Assembly: GCA_947579605.1 (NCBI GenBank)
Contig: OX388325.1
Span: 14,813,572-14,877,571, forward strand
Length of the DNA stretch: 64,000 bases
Direction of reading: 5' to 3'
Source: Athripsodes cinereus
Lineage: Eukaryota > Arthropoda > Insecta > Trichoptera > Leptoceridae
Shown here: positions 1 to 9,452 of the stretch, piece after piece
Position numbering within the stretch: the first letter of the stretch is position 1
How the letters are laid out: each line of letters begins with the position of its first letter
Notes under the pieces: model-generated
Told to the model about the DNA's origin: nothing
What the model saw: only the letters and a program-made list of their open reading frames with translations
The model's database searches: none
Translations under genes and position numbers: made by a program

Positions 1-140
1 TCGGAGTTGCCAACACTGACATAGTGGTATTAGACTACAGAGAGTTCAAATATTAATAATTGTTACCTAAACGGATAAATAGGAGTCCTTGGACTCCTGC
101 AATATCCGAGAAATAAAGTTATTTCAACATTCCATACCAC
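1..140 (+). mobile_element. LINE 3' end (R1/Jockey-like), cut by window edge
   Basis: The first 140 bases closely match 27117-27265, which follow the stop codon of the LINE ORF remnant at 26790-27140. Shared landmarks are the tcggag start, the text cctaaacggataaatagga, and the terminal aataaagttatttcaacat. This is therefore the end of the ORF plus the 3' UTR of a second copy whose body lies left of the window. Identity is judged by eye. Confidence 0.7.
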
Positions 141-269
141 CCCGTTATTGGGTGACCTCTGGGTTAACTGTCTGAAAACTCAAAAGTTTCTGGACACTTC
201 ATCTCTCATGAAATAAAAAAAAAAATGTTTTCTTCTTCTATAAGGTCACTGTCAGATTGACAATGTCCT

Positions 270-418
270 AACGCACGAATGGACAATAGTCAAAAATACT
301 GATTTTGCGAGATTGATATGCACATATTTTTTACTATAGTCACTTTGCACGTCGTATGATTAAGATCAAGACTAGATTAAGATCGTATTTAGATTGTGTC
401 AAGAGTAATCCTGCTGAA
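270..418. mobile_element. MITE-C fragment
   Basis: The right part (about 340-418) matches the right arm of the foldback MITE at 10404-10620: cgtatgattaagatcaag, then gtcaagagtaatcctgc at the end. The interior (270-340) is a diverged version of that element's centre. The left arm is missing. Non-autonomous DNA element remnant with no coding capacity. Confidence 0.6.
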
Positions 419-665
419 CTAATGATATTCAAATTTCAAATTCAAATATTTTTATGATGGATAAATAAACATTTTACAATGACAATCATTTATTTATAAA
501 TATACAGTGAAACATAATAAATTTCTCAAATTTGAGAGGAGCTCATGCTTTGAGGGTTAGTTTTATTATTATTAACATAAAGGTACACTTGCTCATAACA
601 AAATAACAAGTCAAAAAAACCAAACGAAATGAAATAAAATATAGCAAAATCGGAAAAATATAAAA

Positions 666-1021
666 CGTTGCGTGATAGAGTGAGGAATGAGGATATTAGA
701 AGAATGAGTAGATGCAAGAGGAGTGTTGTGGATAGAATGCGTGTAAATAAATTGAGATGGTTTGGTCATATGGAACGAATGCAAGAGGAAAGAATGACAA
801 AGAGGATATACTTTTCTGAAAGGAGGGGTTTGCGGAAGCGCGGGCGTCCGAGAACTACATGGCTTGACCACATAGATCAAATTCTCAAGGACGGCCGTGT
901 ATTGAGGAAGAGAAATCGACTTGCGTGCATGAGAAATTGTATGAATGTAGAAGAAGCGAAAGAAGTACGTAAGGACAGTTCTCTGCCTACTCCACTTGGG
1001 ACACGGCGTGAGGGAATAGAT
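666..1021 (+). mobile_element. LINE-G, 5'-truncated ORF2 C-terminus
   Basis: An open frame from 668 to 1027 reads like the extreme C-terminus of an arthropod RTE-like non-LTR retrotransposon: DRVRNEDIRRM, then RWFGHMERM, then KRGRPRTTWLDHIDQILKDG, then ACMRN and VEEAKEV. Reverse transcriptase and endonuclease domains are absent. Compared with the minus-strand copy at 20474-20810, which ends WRSVLSAYPTWDTA, this copy lost about 20 bases near 978 and reads into an altered tail. The 8-mer atataaaa occurs at both edges (658-665 and 1022-1029) and may be a target-site duplication, though it is A+T rich. Family recognition is by motif memory; clade assignment is inference. Confidence 0.75.
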
Positions 1022-1080
1022 ATATAAAATAGAGTAAAATAAAATAAAAATATTATTAAATTTATTATTTGTGATGTTTT

Positions 1081-1149
1081 ACAAATACCTACTGTGTCTT
1101 TTGCAAATACCTACTGTGTCTTTTGCAAATACCTACTGTGTCTTTTGCA
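1081..1149. repeat. 22-bp tandem repeat, three units
   Basis: Three nearly identical head-to-tail units of 22 bp (gcaaatacctactgtgtctt plus tt). The array runs directly into a short piece of SINE-Z. Confidence 0.9.
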
Positions 1150-1190
1150 AAAGAGTGGGAGACCAATTCGTCCCCCAGGTATTTCCCAGA
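1148..1190 (-). mobile_element. SINE-Z 5' fragment
   Basis: The text aaaagagtgggagaccaatt followed by a diverged ccaggtattt matches the 5' end of SINE-Z (reference copy 57091-57348). Only about 40 bases remain. The SINE reads on the minus strand. Confidence 0.55.
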
Positions 1191-1194
1191 AAGA

Positions 1195-1679
1195 GTAAAA
1201 TAATTAATATTTAATAAAACAAACTGAGGCTCTATTGTAACTTACTGTAATACAAAGTTCTTATCGCGAACTTTCAATTCTCAAAATCAGTATAGTAGAG
1301 TAGAGTAATGTCGATATGGGTATACCTAGATATAATAAATATATTAATATAAGTTTATATTAGTATGTTTGTATAAGTGAAGTTTTACTTGACCCCACTC
1401 AAGGAAATATTTATTACAGTGGAACCTCTATCAGTCTATCTGTCGTTCCTAGAATAATTGTTTTCAGATATATATTTAAAAAAAAAAACATTTTCACACA
1501 TAACTAACGAACGACATGGTGTTATTGTTATATAAACTGCTATATGGTGATTTTATTTTGATTTCTAGTATTTTGGTATTTTTATTTTTAACTTTACTTT
1601 TTTTTTAAATTTTAACTTTTGCTTTTTTTCTCAAGACTAAGACATTTCTGGTAAGAGTGGAATCTTTGCTGGTCCACAT
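1195..1679. other. A+T-rich stretch, possible pogo-like end
   Basis: No gene seen. At 1417 the text cagtggaacctctat preceded by TA resembles one terminus of a pogo/Tc1-type element, but no matching inverted end is visible nearby. Confidence 0.25.
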
Positions 1680-1687
1680 GTTGAGTG

Positions 1688-2111
1688 CAGTGGCGTAGCT
1701 AGGGTCATCTGCGCCCGGGGACAAAGTTTGCCAGAGTCCCCAAGAGATTTTTGAAATTTTACGGTTTATATGGTTCATTTTCGAAGCATTATGAAGAATA
1801 ATATTGAACCCGAACTGATCTTTGTTAAAAAAAATCGCCATCAGCAATCCTGCATGGTGGATGTGTCATTTTGTTTATGAGTAGAATGGCGCCCCTTAAT
1901 GCTCAATGGGGGTGCCAAAATCGTGTTTGCCAACTGGTTTGTAATGAAGATATTTGTGGAGCTCCAAAATTTAATCTTGCAAACGTATTTGGGATATATT
2001 TGTTTACATCAAAATAAATTAAAAAAAATAGTTTTAATACTCATTTTGGCGTCCCCTAATGTGGCGCCCGGGGTCATATGTCCCCCCCTGCCCCCCCTAG
2101 CTACGCCACTG
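1688..2111. mobile_element. hAT-type MITE with perfect 8-bp TSD
   Basis: The ends are inverted: cagtggcgtagctaggg on the left and cccctagctacgccactg on the right. The 8-mer gttgagtg flanks it exactly (1680-1687 and 2112-2119), which is the hAT superfamily duplication length, and the cagtgg start fits hAT termini. The 424-bp interior has no transposase frame, so it would need an autonomous partner. Both ends are intact. Confidence 0.92.
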
Positions 2112-2119
2112 GTTGAGTG

Positions 2120-2678
2120 TATAAATTGTTAACATGTTATGTTATGACTGTTTGATTCTTTAATATTGTGAAAATAAAAATAAAATAAAATCTCTGTCAG
2201 CATATAAAATATTTATGATAATTTTATCCTAAAACACGCCTAATAGATGAGATATCGTATAGAATGTATTATTGGACTTCTATCTTGTCTAATTACGGTG
2301 AATATCGATGACATATACATAAACACGAATGCAAACAAACTAAAATAACTATGTGTAGATAATTGATAATACTACCTCTACTACTACTACTACTACTATA
2401 AAATCGTTAGAGCTTAATTCAATGAGAGAGATTGAAAGCTTTCGACAAAACCTTTTCATCCCCTATTTCCTACCCTACCTCTCCACATCCCTCCACAATA
2501 CATACATACACCGTCATCTCACATTTCAAACAGACGGCATTTCTGTAATTTATTACTTCAGTTGTATTGTTATTATTTTGTTCTTTTAGTAGTTGTTCGT
2601 TATTTATAAATAAAAATAATGGACGAGCTCTGTTACAATTAGAAAAGGTCCAATTCTGAGCAGCACCCTGCAAAGTTT
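2120..2678. other. Intergenic; (cta)n microsatellite at 2371-2399
   Basis: No gene or recognisable element apart from an imperfect trinucleotide run at 2371-2399. Confidence 0.5.
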
Positions 2679-2857
2679 GAGTTCGTCGGTAGCCTGGAGG
2701 TAGAGTCTCGGCCTTGTGAACAAGGGGTTCGGGGTTCGATGCCAGGTGCCGGCAAACTCCCCTTTCACGACACAAGCTTTTAGCTTACTGTGAAAGGTGT
2801 ATAAGGTTGTATTTGGGTTTATAAAAAAAAACCCAGATATTATCTTTAAAAAAAAAA
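2679..2857 (+). mobile_element. SINE-A (tRNA-derived)
   Basis: The head carries Pol III internal promoter-like boxes: A-box-like tagcctggagg near 2690 and a B box ggttcgatgcc near 2733. The body ends in a small hairpin (tgggttt opposite aaaccca) and an A-rich tail. The same unit occurs at 54941-55125 on plus and 28350-28500 on minus. The fold is not a functional tRNA; the downstream body and tail mark it as a SINE. Confidence 0.8.
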
Positions 2858-3034
2858 TTGATCTCCCACTCTTTTCCGTAGGTTTTTCAGTGTCCTGAAA
2901 AAAGGCAGGTGTTTGAAAAACAAAGACGTTTTACACATTAAATTTAGCGATGAGTTTGCCAAAGATTTAAAATGTCTTAATTTTTTTGTGGCACGGAGAT
3001 GACGGTTTGCATGTTTAATAAAATTTTGAAGAAA
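2858..3034 (+). mobile_element. SINE-Z, interrupted copy
   Basis: Starts with the SINE-Z 5' sequence (gatctcccactctttt, cagtgtcctg) and proceeds to gcacggagatgacggtttgcatg, then breaks off where a second SINE-Z begins at about 3035. Diverged. Confidence 0.65.
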
Positions 3035-3247
3035 GCACCCGGTAAAGAATTGGTCTCCCACTCTTTCCCCAACTTTAAAATGTCTTGTAAAAAACAAAGG
3101 CATTTTATTTACATCTTAAAATTCAGCTATGAGATTTGCCAAACAACCTGATTGTTTTATTGGCACAGAATAAAGTTTGCATGCATATTCCACGAGGCTG
3201 GTCTACTGGCTATCACATTTGTGGAATACGCCGTGATGGGATAGTAG
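3035..3247 (+). mobile_element. SINE-Z, nearly full-length, diverged
   Basis: Begins at gcacccggtaaagaattggt and ends with tacgccgtgatgggatagta and a short tail. It lies directly within the previous SINE-Z, so one copy probably landed in the other. Confidence 0.7.
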
Positions 3248-3378
3248 TATATTTAATTGTTAATGCAAAATGAAAACACTATAAATAACACGAAAAACCT
3301 ATGCAAGAAAAATGTTCAAAATTTCTTGGGTTTGTAAGCATGTAATCGTCCTATCCGTGCTAAACAAAAAAAAATTAA

Positions 3379-3512
3379 GACATTCAGGATGGGTGGCACA
3401 CCCCAAATATATAAAATGTGTTGAACTTGACTTTTTTGGATACTTGTCTAAAACAGAACATTAAAAACTTATAGGAAAGAGAGGGAGATCTATTATTTAC
3501 ACGGGACTCCAC
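3379..3512 (-). mobile_element. SINE-Z remnant
   Basis: acattcaggatgggtggc at the left and a degraded ccgggtgctcc-like end near 3505 match SINE-Z on the minus strand. The 3' tail half is missing. Confidence 0.55.
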
Positions 3513-3715
3513 AGACAATTGAGATAACTTCATGAATAGAAGTCGCTTGGATACGATAATAATTTCACTGTCATACAAACAGTCTACTGTGAAAGATAAT
3601 CATTCAGGCCCTTTGAAGCCTTGAGTTTTGAATATAGCACAAAAAACGAAGAAAAAAATAATATATAAAGTCGATAGATTTATGAAACCTTCTTTTTCTT
3701 CTCCTTGGGCAATTG

Positions 3716-3905
3716 TTAGTCCCACACGGTGGTGAGATCTACCTTTCTTGTTTTATTTCGCCACTTGGTTCTGTCGAGTGCATCCTCATGGAAACATCGC
3801 AGATCTGCATGGCTTGTCTCACTACTTCACGCCATCTGTGCTTAGGCCTTCCTCTTGGCCTCTTGCCGGTAACTTCGATACATTTATGAAACTTTCTAAG
3901 TGCAT
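3716..3905 (-). pseudogene. LINE ORF2 C-terminus (RTE/CR1-like), frameshifted
   Basis: On the minus strand one frame reads GKRPRGRPKHRWREVVRQ followed by AMQICDV; after a one-base shift near 3790 the frame reads DALDRTKWRNKTRKVD and stops at 3716-3718. The GRPKxRW and DALDRxxWR pattern is the usual C-terminal end of many arthropod non-LTR retrotransposons. No catalytic domain is present. The next bases on the right (3910-3970) belong to Rep-X. Confidence 0.7.
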
Positions 3906-3909
3906 TTAT

Positions 3910-3970
3910 CAAGATTTTCCAGGAGATCAAAAAAACTGTGTTTTTGCTGGATGACATTTTCTATATGTCT
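3910..3970 (+). repeat. Rep-X, left piece
   Basis: gctggatgacattttct and the surrounding 60 bases match 52386-52455, where the repeat continues uninterrupted. Here MITE-C sequence takes over at 3971. Rep-X is unclassified; I see no coding pattern. Confidence 0.6.
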
Positions 3971-4130
3971 GCAGGGCTACTCTTGAATTCAATTAAGATT
4001 AGATTCGATCTTAAGATCAAGATTAGATCAAGACTAGAAGATGGCACTCCCGACACAATCTAGTCTTGAACTGAATCTAATCTTATCTTTAAGACGTCTT
4101 AATTTAGAGATGTATTTCCTAACGCCGTTA
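3971..4130. mobile_element. MITE-C fragments
   Basis: Begins gcagggctactcttga and, at 4046, has a second terminus-like text actcccgacacaatct also found at the end of the 9965-10252 copy. It looks like two MITE-C ends joined. Interior rich in aagatcaagattag motifs. Confidence 0.55.
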
Positions 4131-4810
4131 TCTATGGGTACCAACCTAACAAGGACGACAACTAAATTATTAATTCTTAAAATTCACGTGATATCACCGT
4201 ATTTCAACATTTTTTATAAACCTAAAATAATTTTTTGATAAAAAGAAATGAAATTTATACTATATATTGATGTATAACAGTGCAATTAACTTATAAATAA
4301 TATTTTAAAATACCTTTGCACTGACATGATTTTTGTCTATGAATTCTACCACTGACAGCTCTTCTTTCGTTAGCTCGTTACTGTCATGTTCGTTTGTGTA
4401 CTTTAGTATAATTATATGTTATTTTGGTATATTTATTATTCTATGAACGCGTTAGCAATTGAAAATAATACTTTATAAGTTATATTTATAACATTATATG
4501 GTGGAATTATCTCAACAACAGTTTGTGTGACAAAGCAAACCATATGTAAGCCATTAATGTTGAATGTTTTGGCTATTCGACATGCCCATCGAAGCATGTG
4601 TTTTATCCATTTTTAATATTATCCAAAATAATATTTAAGTCTCAACACACAATTAAATTGAGACTTTTTTGTAATAGTTTACTCAATATGTGTTAAATTA
4701 TTGAAATTTAATTCATAGGTTATGAATACACCTATCTAGGTTGGAGGAATACTTTTTCACTTAAATAAGTAGTTTTTTTTATAATTATGTACAATAAGTA
4801 ATATTATATT
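4131..4810. other. A+T-rich, nothing recognised
   Basis: No open frame or repeat family that I can name. Confidence 0.4.
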
Positions 4811-4815
4811 TTCAG

Positions 4816-4869
4816 ATGCCCCGAATTTGTTACATGCTTGGATGTAAAGCAAACTATGAATATTTGTGT
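4816..4869 (+). pseudogene. THAP-domain N-terminus trace
   Basis: After a splice-acceptor-like tattttcag, an ATG at 4816 opens MPRICYMLGCKANYEYLC and then stops. The start MPRxC, spacing to a second Cys, and GCxxNY match the N-terminus of THAP zinc-finger domains, found in P-element transposases and THAP proteins. The rest of the domain (the C-x-x-H half, the W and the AVPTIF-like end) is not visible. It is either a decayed P-type transposase exon or the first exon of something larger that I cannot follow. Confidence 0.4.
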
Positions 4870-5007
4870 TAACAGACAATCACAATGTTAAGCGGATTTT
4901 AAAAAGTGGGCACCCCGATAAACATATTGAAGATAATTAGAAAAATCGGGCATCTAAGTTCATATTTTATGCTCTAGCATTGGATTGGATTAGAACAGCG
5001 CTCTTTT

Positions 5008-5090
5008 TGGAAACTATCATTGGGCATTCTCAGAACATGTTCCAGCCAGGACCGTCGTCTCTCCAGTATTACGTAAATTACAGGTCTCTG
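5008..5090 (-). mobile_element. LINE-S fragment
   Basis: The minus strand reads RRxSWLEHVLRMPNDSFQKER, matching RRWSWLGHVLRMPNDG in the 13519-14027 copy. About 80 bases remain, with no tail. Confidence 0.65.
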
Positions 5091-5271
5091 CCGGGTGCAC
5101 CGGCGCGCAGCATCATACCCAAATAAAAATGTGCTCACATCTCTTTTTGAATATGCAATGATGATATGCATAGTGTAGCTGCTGTTATTATCAACACGTT
5201 GTTTTGTTATAATATTAGTTTTGTTAGTTAAAATTATTTAGTATATTTTACTCTATTTATAATAAAAAATT

Positions 5272-5391
5272 ATGTCTCATTATGAAAGTGAAGACAAATT
5301 TGATGAGCGCCTGAACGTAATGATTGATAGACCTCGATATTTATTTCGTCGCCCTGTGAAAGACTCGCAAAATCCATTCAGTAGTGATTAA
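5272..5391 (+). other. Short 39-codon frame, possible transposase N-terminus
   Basis: An ATG frame reads MSHYESEDKFDERLNVMIDR, then PRYLFRRPVKDSQNPFSSD, stop. A basic RRPV and QNPF stretch is vaguely reminiscent of HARBI1-type transposase N-termini, but this is weak. Downstream (5440-5540) a repeated tgttttagaata occurs twice around a cgcatagcg/gctatgcg inverted pair. No function assigned. Confidence 0.2.
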
Positions 5392-5584
5392 TCAACGATT
5401 GCGAATTGACTAATCACGAGCAGTGTGTGGACTGCACAGCTAAGTGTTGTTTTAGAATATGGTTTACTTCGCATAGCGATAGATATTTACTTAAAATAGC
5501 GTTGGCGGTCGCTATGCGTAAGTATTGTTTTAGAATACGAGCTTAAGTCCTGACAAACAAAATCAGACGTCTCACTGAAACTTA

Positions 5585-5715
5585 CTATTTATTTATTCTT
5601 TTTGCACATCATATTATATAACAGTGTAAACAAAACAATATGAAATTTAAAAAATCTAGGACGATATGCAGTGGCGAGATTATCACTATAAAGTGATTAC
5701 TTCCATCTAACCACG
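5585..5715 (-). mobile_element. LINE 3' tail
   Basis: Matches 41925-42060: tatttatttattctt, gcacatcat, gatatgcagtggc, gattatcac and tctaaccacg in the same order. Read on minus it ends in an A/T-rich aataaataaata tail, typical of LINE 3' ends. Confidence 0.6.
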
Positions 5716-5877
5716 ACATTATATTTTGTTTATTTATTATTTTTGTATTGCCTAATTCTCTAATCTAATTAATAAATTTGATTCTCATTTTTGTTATATC
5801 TTCTTAATAAAACAATATATTTCTTGTTTGCTTTGAATAATAAAATTTTGTTGTATGGAAAACTCATTTCTAAAATC

Positions 5878-6121
5878 TTTCCCGGCTGTTGAAAATATTT
5901 TTTTTTTTAAATAAATTGACATGTTTTGACAAAAAATGTTTTGTTTTTAACAACCTTGCCAAACAAATACTTCTAAGATTCCACAATTTCCTTCTTTCAA
6001 TGTCCCTAAAGCATCTTCCATCCCTTGCAAACAAACTTCTCAAATGTACATACTCGCTTACTTGCTCCAAACATTCATCACCAAACTTTATTTCGCAAAT
6101 TGCTTTATTGCACTCTTTCAA
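5878..6121 (-). pseudogene. RTE-like LINE ORF2 fragment (post-RT region)
   Basis: The minus strand reads KFGDECLEQVSEYVHLRSLF, then ARDGRCFRDIERR. This corresponds to the stretch after the FADD motif of RTE-like reverse transcriptases, usually LExVxxFxYLGSxxxxDG followed by DIERR. The catalytic core and the YGxExW region are absent. A neighbouring stretch at 6490-6640 on the same strand has a weaker, similar pattern (MNVYIWVVYLRE). Confidence 0.6.
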
Positions 6122-6299
6122 ACACTATATTATTTTTAAACTAAAACAAATGTTTTTTTCCCAATATTGATTCTTATAGAGACATCTTTTGTCTTTCAAG
6201 GACATTGTCAATCTGATCGATGTGAAAAATCAATATAGCGGAAAAAAACATTTGTTTTCTAATTTAATCCTTGGACGGCCACGTTTCTGAACTGCCATA

Positions 6300-6642
6300 G
6301 TTTGTTCACCTTCATTATTGTTACTACCCAGATTTCATTTAACAATTTTCAAGGATCACACTATTACACAATCTGTCCCTCAGACTTTCACCACACATTC
6401 TTCTCAATGACTTCACTTCAAGTGCATTTATACCATTTTAATTCTCCTTCAGCTGAGTCCAAGTCACACTTGCATAAATTAGTGTTGGCACTAAGTTAAC
6501 CGAGTGCACCAATCTTTCAGCTACAAAAGAAATATTTCTGTTAGTTTTCCAAATTTTCTTCTTTCAATATCATATCATTCATCTCACGTAAATAGACTAC
6601 CCAAATATACACATTCATCTACTTATTCCAAAATTTTATTAT
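6300..6642 (-). other. Decayed LINE-like region
   Basis: The same minus-strand order of motifs as the previous entry can be traced faintly (ctacccaaatatacacattc near 6597). Too degraded for a firm call. Confidence 0.25.
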
Positions 6643-6650
6643 AATACAAG

Positions 6651-6899
6651 CCTGGAAGCACAACTTCTTCTCAGCCCACTCCTGGACGAAGGCCTCCTCC
6701 GTTTCCTTCCACGCCATTCGATCCTGCGGCGTCTGAATCCTGTTGACCTCAGTTTTTCGAGTAATATTATCCTTCCACCTCATTAAGGGGTCTTCCTTTA
6801 CTCCTGGTATCCAAGATGTAAGAGACTTTAGGCATTTGTCATCTGGGCTTCTAGCTATGTGTCCCACCCATCTCCATTTAAGAGTTGTGACACATTGTG
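6651..6899 (-). mobile_element. RTE-like LINE insertion, C-terminal 80 codons, 8-bp TSD
   Basis: The minus-strand frame reads TLKWRWVGHIARSPDDK, then RWKDNITRKTEVNR, then DRMAWKETEEAFVQEW. The order WxGHxAR, RWxDDI, DRxxWxxxEEAxxQxW is the RTE clade C-terminus. Exactly at the edges lies aatacaag (6643-6650 and 6900-6907), so this is a 249-bp 5'-truncated insertion with a short direct repeat and no A tail. Only the ORF end was copied. Confidence 0.8.
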
Positions 6900-6907
6900 A
6901 ATACAAG

Positions 6908-7765
6908 ATTTGAAAAAATTGTCTACTCATTGACTTAAAAACAGTGCGTATTAAAAGAGTTACTTTTTTACTTTCTACCAATAATAAATACTTGATATAT
7001 TTAAAGTTTCTCAGTTTTATAGGAATATATTTGACAAGGATGTAATTTAAGGGAAAAAACATTGTAATTTCAAAACATAATGTCTATTTATTTCAAATAA
7101 ATAAATAATATTCAGTTAACATATATTTTATTGTATTAGTCATACAGTTTTTGTTCAATACACAATAAGAATATTATATCGTGTTGCATATTCAAAAAGA
7201 AACATGTGCACACATTTGTATTTAGGCATACTCTTTTAAAACTGTTCATTAAGGCATTAAAATTGTAGTTTGGACTTTTTATTGACATATGATATTATTC
7301 TTTAAGCATTGAATTTTAATATTTGATACTAAAAATCACTTTATAAAATGGTTATGATGTCATTATGAGCAGTTTAATCTGGTAATGTCAAAATATTTAT
7401 GAATTCACATGTTCCTTTTTGAATATGCAACGACGATATGTTATGACACATGAACCAATCAAGACTACATCTGAAATGCTACAAAGACATCAAATCAAAA
7501 AAGCTATGTAATATAATAAAAGCTGTGATGTGATATAGCATGTTTGAAATGAAGAAAAATGAATATATTTATAATAGAATACACACTGTAATTACAACAT
7601 ACACAGAATGTACGCAGCACAGAGTTAAATATAATAAATAATTTTGGGTTAGCTGGAAGAACTATACCCTCTGTATATTGATTTAAATTTATTTTTAGAT
7701 AAATTTGCTTGTAATCAATGTACAAATAAATAAAATATAAACATTTCAAGTGATGACAACAAATA
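6908..7765. other. A+T-rich, nothing recognised
   Basis: Short frames here have no family resemblance and strongly A+T-driven composition. Confidence 0.4.
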
Positions 7766-7803
7766 TACCATCACGTTATATCCCAAATGGGGTAGAGAAA
7801 GAG
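7766..7803 (-). mobile_element. LINE-G/SINE-Z 3' tail fragment
   Basis: ataccatcacgttatatccc followed by aaatggggtaga matches the common tail shared by LINE-G and SINE-Z, antisense. Confidence 0.5.
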
Positions 7804-7805
7804 TA

Positions 7806-8098
7806 AAGTTTAATTTATCGACCGACGGTTCTTGGTGGAAGTTCATATTAATAATTTTTGAATTGAGTTATTATCGTGTATCTTCAACCATATTATTATA
7901 ATTTTGAGCTGCTGTGGACGGTCAGACGATGCTATTATTTTAATCTATTGTTTTCTATTTGTCACATACCTAACTTGTAATGAAGGTTCATTTTGGTTTT
8001 GCCTGACGATCAGAGCGGAAGTTCTTGAAAGCTGGTTCGCAAGAATAAATAAAGTTAATAGTGGAATAATTATATATTTTGTTTCATTTTAAAAATTA
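7806..8098 (+). repeat. Dispersed LTR-like repeat, copy 1
   Basis: Both ends match 45615-45955: atttatcgaccgacggttct, cttggtggaagttc at the left, and gcctgacgatcagagcgg, gttaatagtggaataa, gtttcattttaaaaat at the right. The middles differ. The internal aataaa signal downstream of a conserved block is LTR-like, but no TG..CA ends or coding region are visible. Confidence 0.5.
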
Positions 8099-8169
8099 TT
8101 AGAAGTGAAAGAGAATGTGACGTAATATTAACAAAGAAATTTTTGGAAATTCTGACATTATTGTTAATT

Positions 8170-8560
8170 CTTTAAAAAATACTAGTAATTGGAAATCACG
8201 GCATGAAAGCTGAAGGTAATCATTTCCAGGCAGTTGGCCCCCGTGACACTGAAGCTCCTCTCTGCAAATTTGGAAGTGTTTGCCCTGTTGGGTTCTACAA
8301 GTTTGTTGTGGTGGAAGATGAGCGCTGTGGTCGCCTTATAGAGTTTCGTCGATGGGACAGAGCTCAGTGAGGTATAGATGTGCTGCGCCGCTCAAGGCTT
8401 TATGAACCGTGAGGCACAGTTTGAACTCTACTCTCTTTGGGATTCTCAGCCAACGTAGCTCCTTAAGCAATGGTGTGATGTGTCAGCGCTTATTCTCTCT
8501 GTAAATGGTTCCAGCAGCAGCATTAAAGGCTATCTGGACAGTTGAGAAGGATTCCAAGAG
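8170..8560 (-). pseudogene. CR1/L2-like LINE ORF2 C-terminus, frameshifted
   Basis: The minus strand holds PLLKELRWLRIPKRVEFKLC, then LTVHKALSGAA, LYLTELCP, and, in a shifted frame, ERSFSVTGANCLE. This follows the CR1/L2/Jockey-group pattern (LxxLHWLPIxxRxxFKxxxxxxKxLxGxAPxYLxxL ... FSVAGPRLWNSLP). A stop and at least one shift separate the two parts. A second copy of the family is at 40800-41100 on plus. Confidence 0.8.
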
Positions 8561-8611
8561 CTAAATAATATCCAAATATAACCTGTAAACGAAACATTAT
8601 TTAATAAGGGA

Positions 8612-9307
8612 AAATAATGTGAAATTTGTGTAACACAAGTAAAAAGTATTTGTAATTTCTTCTCCATTTCTCCCTATTTTATGCTAGTCTACATTTAAGA
8701 AAAGGACTCCCACCATTTACCCCTGGATGTTTCAAGAACATCAGTTCTAATATCATCCAAATTCTGCTAGCATCTTCACTACTACCACTACTACACCATT
8801 ATAGCATATCTCACAATTGGGGTGGCCAGCAGACCAGCTGCGTGTAATAAACTTCCAAGGTGTCCTCTTCATGCCAACAAAATTTTAGGAAAATGTGTGT
8901 CTGGCGTGAACACATAAATACTCCATAATTTCGAATTATTTTTATGTAGATATGTAGTATTTATTTTTTTAAAAGTTCATGTATAGCAGAAATTCACCGA
9001 ATTAAAGAGACCAATGTCCCATCCATCCTGAATGTTTAAAATTTTTGTTGACATGAAGAGGACACCTTGGAAGTTTATTACATGCAGCTGGTCTGCTTGC
9101 CATCCCAGTTGTGAGATATGCTATAACGGTGTAGTAGTAAAAAGAGGCTAGCAGAAATTGGATGATATGAGAACTGATGTTCCTGAAACATCCAGGGGTA
9201 AATGGTGGGAGTCCCTTTCTTAAATGTTGACTAGCATAAAATAGGGAGGAATGGAGAAGAAATTCTAAATACTTTTTGCTTGTGTTACACAAATAATACA
9301 TTATTTC
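8612..9307. repeat. Long inverted repeat, arms about 275 bp
   Basis: 8612-8887 is the near-complement of 9036-9307, with a spacer of about 148 bp. Matching blocks include ggactcccaccatttacccc, tatttcttctccatt-type text and a SINE-Z 3' half in each arm (ccattatagcatatctcac). A few indels and substitutions separate the arms. A transcript through it would fold into a long hairpin. Confidence 0.85.
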
Positions 9308-9452
9308 CATATCTTGTAATGGTATACAGTGAACGACAATAATAATAAAAAATACAACTATGATCATCAATTTATATCTTTTCCTAATGGGTACTACTGG
9401 ATAACCTATTATAGAAATTAACCTTTAATTCTACGTACGTACCACAGTAAGT

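Noticed and set aside
1081..1149. CRISPR-like array
   Set aside because: Units are contiguous 22-mers without spacers: a simple tandem repeat in eukaryotic DNA.
1417..1500. pogo-type element
   Set aside because: One terminus-like text only; no inverted partner found.
2679..2760. Possible functional tRNA gene
   Set aside because: B box is good, but the fold is imperfect and the same head with the same body and tail occurs at three loci: a SINE.
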